Origin: Deltaproteobacteria bacterium
GTDB lineage: Bacteria > Desulfobacterota > DSM-4660 > Desulfatiglandales > B25-G16
Length of the DNA stretch: 5,976 nt
Assembly: GCA_003646875.1 (NCBI GenBank)
Contig: QMLT01000121.1
Location: 1-5,976 of the forward strand
Direction of reading: 5' to 3'
Below the pieces are notes generated by a model. The model had not been told where the DNA came from. It searched no databases and worked only from the letters and a program-made list of their open reading frames with translations. Both the position numbers and the translations under genes were made by a program. Position 1 is the stretch's first letter. The number at the start of each line of letters is the position of its first letter. Shown piece by piece: positions 1 through 5,015 of this stretch.

Positions 1-76
1 AAACCACTGACATTAAAGATTTATTCTTTAAATACACTGCTAACGTTTATAGAAACAAAAAAAGCCAAAAAGGATC

Positions 77-96
77 GATAGGTCTTCTCGCCTATC
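77..96. other. Small inverted repeat (hairpin) upstream of hldD
   Basis: GATAGG at 77-82 pairs perfectly with CCTATC at 91-96 across an 8-base loop. On the minus strand it is followed by T-rich DNA (positions 55-71 are A-rich on plus), which is the layout of a weak terminator read leftward, but no minus-strand gene ends here. The stem is only six pairs, so a role is uncertain. Confidence 0.25.
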
Positions 97-142
97 AAAG
101 CCTTCCTGGCCTTATTGATAAATCTGTTTATTATGCAGCTTC

Positions 143-169
143 TTGCTGGATTGAATTTTTTTGTATAAT
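143..169 (+). promoter_or_regulatory. Putative sigma-70-type promoter for hldD
   Basis: A perfect TATAAT -10 hexamer lies at 164-169. The best upstream -35 candidate is TTGCTG at 143-148, a poor match with a short 15-bp spacer. The site is about 100 bases before the hldD start, in a strongly AT-rich stretch that could give such a hexamer by chance. Confidence 0.35.
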
Positions 170-271
170 TAAATAAAACAGATTGTCAAGGAAATAATGG
201 GGTAAAATTTTTAAGAAGGAATTGACTACCTTATATGTTTAGTATAGAAGAATCAGATTGGAGGATAGGAT

Positions 272-1264
272 ATGATTATCGTGACAGGGGGCGCCGGTTT
301 TATTGGAAGCGCGATTGTGTGGCGACTTAACCAGCGCGGTATTTATGATATTGTTATTGTGGATCATCTGGGCGAAACGGAGAAGTGGAAAAATCTTGTT
401 CCCCTTCGATTTTCCGATTATTTCGACAAATCTGAATTCATTGAAAGTCTTGAAGCCGGATATTTCGGAAACAGTATCAGGGCTATTTTCCATCTTGGCG
501 CCTGTTCTTCCACAACCGAGAGAAATGCCGATTATCTCATTGAAAACAATTACCGGTATACAGTCCGTATTGCAACATGGCATGAAGAGAACCAGGGTTG
601 CAGGCTTATATATGCCTCCAGCGCCGCCACCTATGGAGACGGTGAACACGGCTATTGTGATAAAGAGGATGAATTACACCTTCTTCGTCCGCTCAATATA
701 TACGGGTATTCAAAGCATATGTTTGATCTCCTTGCCCTTCGCAAAGGCTGGCTTCAACATATTGTGGGACTGAAATATTTCAATGTGTTCGGGCCTAATG
801 AATACCATAAGGGGGATATGAGAAGTGTGATAAATAAAGCCTATCCACTCGTTCGGGATGAAGGAAAAATTCGCCTTTTTAAGTCATGCCGTGACGAATA
901 TAAGGATGGAGAGCAACTTCGCGACTTCATCTATGTTAAGGATGCAGTCGATATGACCCTTTTTTTTCTCGACAACCCAAAAATTAATGGCATTTTCAAC
1001 ATCGGCACAGGCGCTGCCCGGTCATGGAATGAGGTGGCAGGTTCATTGTTTCAGGCAGCCGACAGGCCTCTTAACATCGAGTACATCCCAATGCCCGATA
1101 ACTTAAAGGAAAAATACCAGTACTACACATGCGCTGATATGAGAAAACTGCGATCCGCCGGATGCTCGCATACCTGTATGAGTCTTGAAGAGGCTGTAAG
1201 GGAATATGTAAGGGATTATCTTAATTTAAATGCACATCTTTCTTTTACCCCGACACAAGCTTGA
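272..1264 (+). CDS. hldD: ADP-L-glycero-D-manno-heptose 6-epimerase
   Basis: This cytoplasmic NAD(P)-dependent short-chain dehydrogenase/reductase converts ADP-D-glycero-D-manno-heptose to the L-glycero form, the last step in making the heptose of LPS inner core. The 330-residue protein is slightly longer than the roughly 310-residue E. coli enzyme. Visible features are the Rossmann GxxGxxG at residues 6-12, the ACSSTTE segment at 77-83, SSAAT at 116-120, the YxxxK catalytic pair Y144/K148, the YFNVFGP block at 169-175, and K180 in HKGDM, which matches the second catalytic base (K178) of E. coli HldD. The carboxy end keeps the IEYIPMPDNLKEKYQ block typical of the family. The start is supported by GGAGG at 260-264, seven bases before ATG. 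The last 12 or so residues look like a non-conserved extension. Arginine codons are mixed (8 of 21 AGR), unlike the genes that follow. The gene is separated by 123 bases from the next one, so it is probably its own unit. Confidence 0.95.
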   Translation: MIIVTGGAGFIGSAIVWRLNQRGIYDIVIVDHLGETEKWKNLVPLRFSDYFDKSEFIESLEAGYFGNSIRAIFHLGACSSTTERNADYLIENNYRYTVRIATWHEENQGCRLIYASSAATYGDGEHGYCDKEDELHLLRPLNIYGYSKHMFDLLALRKGWLQHIVGLKYFNVFGPNEYHKGDMRSVINKAYPLVRDEGKIRLFKSCRDEYKDGEQLRDFIYVKDAVDMTLFFLDNPKINGIFNIGTGAARSWNEVAGSLFQAADRPLNIEYIPMPDNLKEKYQYYTCADMRKLRSAGCSHTCMSLEEAVREYVRDYLNLNAHLSFTPTQA

Positions 1265-1269
1265 GGCTG

Positions 1270-1300
1270 TTAAAAAAATAGATGCGAAGGTATTTTTTAA
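1270..1300 (+). terminator. Possible weak AT-only hairpin terminator after hldD
   Basis: TTAAAAAAATA at 1270-1280 can pair with TATTTTTTAA at 1291-1300 across the loop GATGCGAAGG. It begins six bases after the hldD stop. The stem has no GC pairs and so would be weak; position is the main support. The rest of the gap to 1387 is AT-rich, with an AATAAT at 1328-1333 that might serve as a -10 for the next gene but no convincing -35. Confidence 0.3.
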
Positions 1301-1387
1301 TTGTTAATTCCAGTTTTAATGTTTAAAAATAATGAGTCATAAAGTCCCTTTGCAACCCTCATCTATTAAGTAGGATCATAAGGAATA

Positions 1388-1675
1388 ATGTCTGATATAG
1401 AAAGGGAAAAGTTCAGGATATTGCTTAACTATTGGGTCAGGCACAACAGGGAACATGGTGAAGACTTCAAAAAGTGGGCTAATAAGGCAAAAGAGATAGG
1501 TGAAACGGAGGTCTTTGAAGATATACTTGAGGCAATGAAGCTCATGGATAATGTCAACAAGCCTATAATAAGGGCACTGGAAAGACTGAAAAATAAAAAT
1601 GGGCATTCAAAAAAAGGGCAAGCTGAAAAAAGGGAATCTCATAACAAACAAGGTTTAAGGAGGCAAGATGCATGA
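1388..1675 (+). CDS. Small helical protein of unknown function, first gene of the hypA cassette
   Basis: The product has 95 residues and no recognised catalytic motif. Residues 5-68 look like a two- or three-helix domain, with a conserved-looking amphipathic pattern LLNYWVRHNREHGEDFKKWA (12-31): W16, H19, N20, H23, F27 and W30 line up at helical spacing. The H19-xxx-H23 pair could bind a metal, but this is inference. Residues 70-95 are polar, Lys/Arg/Gln rich and probably disordered. No signal peptide or membrane segment is seen. AAGGA at 1380-1384 is the ribosome site, unusually close to the ATG (three bases). The gene overlaps hypA by 8 bases, implying translational coupling and a shared role, possibly in nickel handling. 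All nine arginines are AGG or AGA, as in hypA. I recall similar short domains in anaerobes but cannot name a function. Confidence 0.8.
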   Translation: MSDIEREKFRILLNYWVRHNREHGEDFKKWANKAKEIGETEVFEDILEAMKLMDNVNKPIIRALERLKNKNGHSKKGQAEKRESHNKQGLRRQDA

Positions 1676-2078
1676 ATGGGCGCTTGCAGAGGGAATAGTA
1701 TCTACTGCTCTTAAAGAGGCAGAAAGGGGTAAATTCACGGAAGTTACAAGGATAAACGTAAAGATAGGTGAATTGCAGCAGATAGATGGGGATTTATTCG
1801 TTTCCCTTCTTAAAGAGATTCTTCAGGTTGAGGATCCAAAACTAAAGAGGGCAGAGGTAGTCTTTGAAAATCAAGAGGCAATATTAAAATGCAGGGTATG
1901 CGGGCATGAATGGCTATTTAGTGAATCAAAGAAGGGACTAAGTGATGAGGATGCAGAGCTGATCCATTTTGTCCCTGAGATAGCCCATGTTTATATAAGA
2001 TGCCCTGCATGTAAAAGCCCTGACTTTGAGGTGACAAAGGGAAGAGGTGTGTGGCTTGAATCAATTGAGGGGGAATAG
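1668..2078 (+). CDS. hypA: HypA nickel metallochaperone, archaeal-like long form
   Basis: HypA inserts nickel into the large subunit of [NiFe] hydrogenases, working with a HypB nucleotidase. The start MHEW gives the invariant nickel-binding His2 and Glu3. The zinc site is made of two CxxC pairs, C75/C78 (KCRVCGHEW) and C112/C115 (CPACKSPDF), separated by 33 residues. That long insert, including LIHFVPE with H100, is unlike the short loop of E. coli HypA and matches my memory of Thermococcus kodakarensis HypA, where the equivalent His98 joins Met1, His2 and Glu3 in binding nickel. The protein ends with EVTKGRGVWL, also a close match. At 136 residues it is full length. A strong TAAGGAGG at 1656-1663, inside the end of the preceding gene, fixes the start. 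The stop codon directly abuts the next ATG, so hypA and the ATPase gene are coupled. All six arginines are AGR. No other hyp genes are in the window, so the client enzyme is not known. Confidence 0.93.
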   Translation: MHEWALAEGIVSTALKEAERGKFTEVTRINVKIGELQQIDGDLFVSLLKEILQVEDPKLKRAEVVFENQEAILKCRVCGHEWLFSESKKGLSDEDAELIHFVPEIAHVYIRCPACKSPDFEVTKGRGVWLESIEGE

Positions 2079-2780
2079 ATGGATCCGAGGCTTACAATAA
2101 TTGAAAGAAGGCTAAAAGATATAAAGAGGATAATTGCTGTCTCTGGGGGAAAAGGCGGGGTAGGCAAGAGCTTAACCGCTTCTGTTATGGCCTTGATATT
2201 TTCAAGGCTTGGCTATAAGACAGGACTTCTCGATCTCGACTTTGGGGGCCCATCAATTCACACCGTGCTTGGATTAAAAGGGGCGTTGCCAAGGGAAGAA
2301 AAAGGTATTATCCCTCCTGATGCACATGGCATTAAATTTATGTCCATTATACATTATGCAGGGGATAACCCTTCTCCCATAAGGGGCATTGACATCTCCA
2401 ATGCCATGATAGAGCTCCTTGCCATTACCCGCTGGGGGAGACTGGATTTCCTGATAATTGACATGCCTCCAGGGATAGGGGATTCTACCCTTGATGTGAT
2501 TAGGCTCTTAAAGCGGGCAGAATTCCTCATTATAACTACTGAATCCAGGGTTACATTAGATGTGGTAAACAAGCTTCTGAATTTGCTGAAGGAGCTGAAA
2601 GCCCCCATTATTGGCGTTATAGAGAACATGAAGCTTACCAGGTCTTCCTTTTTAAGTAAAGAAATAGGGGCGCTTGATGTCCCATTCTTGGGAGAGATAG
2701 ATTTTGATAGCGGGCTTGAGGATGCGATAGGAAATGTGGATCATATTCTAGGATCATATTCTAAAGACCCGATTTGCTGA
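2079..2780 (+). CDS. ATPase-type HypB (HypBAT), MinD/Mrp-family P-loop ATPase, frame-shifted at the C-terminus
   Basis: The product is a SIMIBI-class ATPase of the MinD/Mrp group. Its deviant Walker A is GGKGGVGKS (residues 23-31, with signature K25 and K30), the switch I aspartates are in LLDLDFGGPS (50-59), and Walker B is FLIIDMPPGIGD (124-135). The start MDPRLTIIERRL and direct pairing with a long-form HypA point to the ATPase-type HypB described in Thermococcus kodakarensis, which replaces the usual GTPase HypB and raises HypA's affinity for nickel. It lacks the CxxC of Mrp/Nbp35 iron-sulfur carriers, so an Fe-S role is less likely. It begins immediately after the hypA stop, with GAGGGGG at 2067-2073 as ribosome site. 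The last nine residues (GSYSKDPIC) are abnormal: a 13-bp tandem duplication at 2738-2763 shifts the frame, and the family-like ending continues in the next frame to 2835. As written it has 233 residues; without the duplication it would have 247. Eleven of 13 arginines are AGR. Confidence 0.85.
   Translation: MDPRLTIIERRLKDIKRIIAVSGGKGGVGKSLTASVMALIFSRLGYKTGLLDLDFGGPSIHTVLGLKGALPREEKGIIPPDAHGIKFMSIIHYAGDNPSPIRGIDISNAMIELLAITRWGRLDFLIIDMPPGIGDSTLDVIRLLKRAEFLIITTESRVTLDVVNKLLNLLKELKAPIIGVIENMKLTRSSFLSKEIGALDVPFLGEIDFDSGLEDAIGNVDHILGSYSKDPIC
2738..2763 (+). repeat. Perfect 13-bp tandem duplication inside the HypBAT gene
   Basis: GGATCATATTCTA occurs twice with no gap, at 2738-2750 and 2751-2763. 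Thirteen is not a multiple of three, so the second copy shifts the frame by one base and brings in the TGA at 2778-2780. Removing one copy rejoins codon 224 to the frame that reads AAG ACC CGA TTT GCT (K T R F A). This could be a real mutation, a switchable slippage site, or an assembly error. Confidence 0.95.
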
Positions 2781-2835
2781 AAGCATGAAGGAGATAATCG
2801 TGAGCAAAGAGCTATTCAAACTAAAAGACAGATGA
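2764..2835 (+). pseudogene. Displaced C-terminal segment of HypBAT (out of frame)
   Basis: Read from 2764 this frame gives KTRFAESMKEIIVSKELF and a few more residues before TGA at 2833-2835. Joined to the IL that ends at 2750 it forms ILKTRFAESMKEII, which looks like the 'LL-T-FA---EI' helix that closes MinD/Mrp-type ATPases. As the sequence stands these 23 codons are not translated with the gene. The assignment is inference from family shape plus the exact 13-bp duplication beside it. Confidence 0.8.
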
Positions 2836-2897
2836 ATTTGATAAGAACTGTTTTCCCTTTATATTTTTTATGGCCTTTGATAACCTATTTCTTTTAG
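2832..2897 (+). other. Possible tiny hydrophobic peptide ORF (21 residues)
   Basis: An ATG at 2832 overlaps the restored HypBAT stop as ATGA, the usual arrangement for coupled genes. The peptide starts MNLIRT and continues with an aromatic, hydrophobic run containing FLWPLI, then TAG at 2895-2897. It could be a single membrane segment, but AT-rich DNA readily gives such strings, and no ribosome site is clear. Without restoration of the HypBAT frame there would be no coupling. Confidence 0.15.
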
Positions 2898-2981
2898 ATT
2901 ATGGAGTCACAACCAATATGAAGAAAACAGAGGAGGATTATCATACAGACGCTTAATGTTCAATCTGAATAGTCTCCTTGC

Positions 2982-5003
2982 CTATACCAATAAATCTTCC
3001 CGTAACACATCTACTAATGTATCTGCCTTGAGATCCTCAATCCTGAAATATCTGGCCCCCATTCGGATGGATAATTGATGAGCCAGCCCGAAGGAAATAA
3101 GTCCCGATTTTTCAACATCAACCACAACTGTATTGACACGTGGATCATCTCTTAACTCCTCCGCTACTTCCATGGCCTCGGGAAATGGCTTTCCACCATA
3201 CTGACTGACATTGGCCTTTCCATCGGATATAAGTACCATCAACGGATAGATATTGGGATCCTTCCGGAAATTGCTTTGAATTATTTGGTAACCAAGGGAT
3301 ATTCCATGGCAAAGGGGAGTCTTTCCTCCTGTAGGAAGCTCCTCTAGGAGTTTATGGGCTAGCTCTATACTGCTGGTTGGGGGAAGAATGATTTCTGCAC
3401 GGTCACCCTTGAAGGCTACCATGGCTACTTTGTCCCTTTTTTGATAGGCATCTAAAAGAAGTGAAAAGATTGCTCCCTTTGTTTCAATCATGCGTTTTCC
3501 AGCCCCCATGGAACCGCTGGCATCCACAACGAACACAATAAAATTTCCGATCCTCTTCTCTCTTATCTTTTCCCGGACATCGCTTTCCTCTATGGCGATG
3601 GCTACATTCTGTCTTCTTCTCTGTCGCTGATATGGAGCTGCTGCCCTCAAGGTGGCATCCAGGGCCAGGTCATTGGTCTTCCGGCTCATAGTGCTCATCA
3701 CATACCTGCCTGCCTTTGAGGATGTCCTTGTACGGCTTCTTCGGCCTGAACCTTTCCTAAGTATCCGGTCCGTCTCCGTTTGAATTCTCTTTACCATAAA
3801 GCTATCTCCAATAGGGAAAACGGTCTCAAGCATCGGGGTGCCGGTCATGCTCTTTTCCGATTCTTCCTTTTCCTTTTCTTCCCCCTCTTTCTCATCCTCT
3901 CTCCCTTCAATCTGTTGTTGTTTTCGGTTTTCCGGTTTTTCCTCTTCCTTTTCCGGTTCCCTCTCACCATCAGGTGGCTCTTCCTGATGTTCTTCTTTCT
4001 CCTCTTCTCGCTGTTGGGGGGGCGGGGAAAATTGTCTTGTTCGGTGAAACAGAACAAGATCGGCAGCTTCACTCACGTCATCAACAGTTACCTCCTGCCT
4101 TCCCTCAGAGCATGCAATCGTGACAGCCACCTTGCGCATTATAATATCTGCACGGTGGCCCGCCACAAATGCATCCAATGCAAGCTTTGAACAAAGCCGG
4201 ATCATCTCATCCGGGATTTTTATATGGGAAATGCGCTCTCTTGCATCCGTAATCTTCTTTGAAAGTCTATCCTGCCGGCTTTTATAAGCGGCAATGAATT
4301 TATGTGGGTCTTTGTCAAAGCTCTCTCTCAGTTTAGCAACCTCTAGTCTTTTTTTTGGTTCTTTTATCCCTTCGATCTCCAGGCAAATTCCGAACCTGTC
4401 AAGGAGTTGGGGACGCAGTTCGCCCTCTTCAGGATTCATGGTCCCTACCAAGATAAACTTGGAGTGATGAATGAAGGATACCCCTTCCCGCTCAACAATA
4501 TTAAGTCCCATGGCGGCCGCATCGAGAATTACATCCACAATATGATCATTTAACAGATTAACTTCATCTATATACAGGATCCCCCTGTGGGCTTCGGCAA
4601 GCAACCCGGGAGTAAAACGCCTTTTTCCTTTTTTTACGGCATACTCTAGGTCCAGGCTCCCGACCACCATATCCTCGGTGGCCCCGAGAGGGAGATCAAC
4701 TACCTTTATTTTCCTCCTTGCTGCAGGGAGAAGGATACCGCGTCTCGCCTTTGCCCGACATTCAGGGCACATACGCTCAATGTCACGGGGGTCGCAATTG
4801 AATGGACAGTCTGAGACAATCTCAATCTCAGGCAAAACCGCGGCCAAAGCCCGGACGGCCGTTGACTTTGCCGTTCCCTTTTCTCCTCTGATCAGCAGTC
4901 CACCGATTGAAGGAGAGATCGCATTTAGAATAAGGGCCCGGGTCATTCTCTCCTGGCCCACAATGGCTGAAAATGGATAGATATGTCTGTTATCCCAGTC
5001 CAA
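2982..5003 (-). CDS. ChlI-ChlD fusion: AAA+ plus VWA subunit of a putative cobalt/magnesium-type chelatase
   Basis: The product combines the ATPase and integrin-like subunits of class I metal chelatases, which with a large CobN/ChlH subunit insert a metal into a tetrapyrrole using ATP. With the TTG start chosen here it has 673 residues. The AAA+ domain (about 10-325) starts YPFSAIVGQE and has Walker A GEKGTAKST (40-48), a four-cysteine insert (C66, C70, C79, C82), Walker B GILYIDEVNLL (141-151) and a sensor/arginine-finger block around TMNPEEGELRPQLLDRFG (188-205). Residues 333-384 form a linker that is about half acidic. The VWA domain has a complete MIDAS: DASGS (494-498), T562 in GGKTPL, and D594 in SDGKAN. 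The ATPase site looks intact, unlike true ChlD. It resembles proteins annotated 'putative cobaltochelatase'; the metal cannot be told from sequence. An ATG at 5051 would add 16 residues and overlap the upstream gene, but has no ribosome site. The start lies four bases after that gene's stop, so the two form one operon. Confidence 0.9.
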   Translation of the reverse strand: MDWDNRHIYPFSAIVGQERMTRALILNAISPSIGGLLIRGEKGTAKSTAVRALAAVLPEIEIVSDCPFNCDPRDIERMCPECRAKARRGILLPAARRKIKVVDLPLGATEDMVVGSLDLEYAVKKGKRRFTPGLLAEAHRGILYIDEVNLLNDHIVDVILDAAAMGLNIVEREGVSFIHHSKFILVGTMNPEEGELRPQLLDRFGICLEIEGIKEPKKRLEVAKLRESFDKDPHKFIAAYKSRQDRLSKKITDARERISHIKIPDEMIRLCSKLALDAFVAGHRADIIMRKVAVTIACSEGRQEVTVDDVSEAADLVLFHRTRQFSPPPQQREEEKEEHQEEPPDGEREPEKEEEKPENRKQQQIEGREDEKEGEEKEKEESEKSMTGTPMLETVFPIGDSFMVKRIQTETDRILRKGSGRRSRTRTSSKAGRYVMSTMSRKTNDLALDATLRAAAPYQRQRRRQNVAIAIEESDVREKIREKRIGNFIVFVVDASGSMGAGKRMIETKGAIFSLLLDAYQKRDKVAMVAFKGDRAEIILPPTSSIELAHKLLEELPTGGKTPLCHGISLGYQIIQSNFRKDPNIYPLMVLISDGKANVSQYGGKPFPEAMEVAEELRDDPRVNTVVVDVEKSGLISFGLAHQLSIRMGARYFRIEDLKADTLVDVLREDLLV

Positions 5004-5007
5004 GGTT

Positions 5008-5015
5008 TCACCTCT
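5008..5015 (-). promoter_or_regulatory. Shine-Dalgarno site deciding the start of the ChlI-ChlD gene
   Basis: On the minus strand AGAGGTGA (5015 to 5008) matches the 16S tail well. Its GAGG core is seven bases before TTG at 5003-5001. It overlaps the last two codons and stop of the upstream ATPase gene, a typical coupling arrangement. The ATGs at 5051, 5045, 5027 and 5021 have no such site and fall inside the out-of-frame reading of histidine-repeat DNA. Confidence 0.7.

Larger units (their letters stand above)
3..176 (+). other. Possible 3' end of an upstream reading frame (57 residues visible)
   Basis: A frame stays open from the window edge to a TAA at 174-176 and reads as a mixed, non-repetitive peptide (for example GSIGLLAYQSLPGLIDKS near its middle). 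I do not recognise it. The region is AT-rich and the frame is short, so chance is a real alternative, and the end of the frame overlaps the proposed promoter of hldD. A second frame from base 1 closes at 79-81. Only sequence left of the window can settle whether a gene ends here. Confidence 0.2.

Noticed and set aside
239..649. Minus-strand ORF of 136 codons
   Set aside because: Lies antisense to hldD, whose motifs are unmistakable; the peptide has no recognisable domain.
303..773. Plus-strand ORF of 156 codons in another frame of hldD
   Set aside because: Fully inside hldD in an alternative frame, with no ribosome site or motifs.
2848..2930. CTGTTTTC (2848-2855) and GAAAACAG (2923-2930) as a terminator stem between the convergent genes
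   Set aside because: Only eight pairs across a 67-base loop and no adjoining T-run; no clear terminator was found in 2836-2981.
2930..2952. Strong Shine-Dalgarno-like GAGGAGG near 2930
   Set aside because: No ATG, GTG or TTG at suitable distance opens a frame of useful length; it lies in the convergent gap.
3780..4190. Plus-strand ORF of 136 codons, rich in Phe and Leu, looking like a membrane protein
   Set aside because: It is the antisense of the Glu/Lys-rich linker of the ChlI-ChlD gene; GAA/GAG and AAA read backwards give Phe and Leu. No ribosome site.
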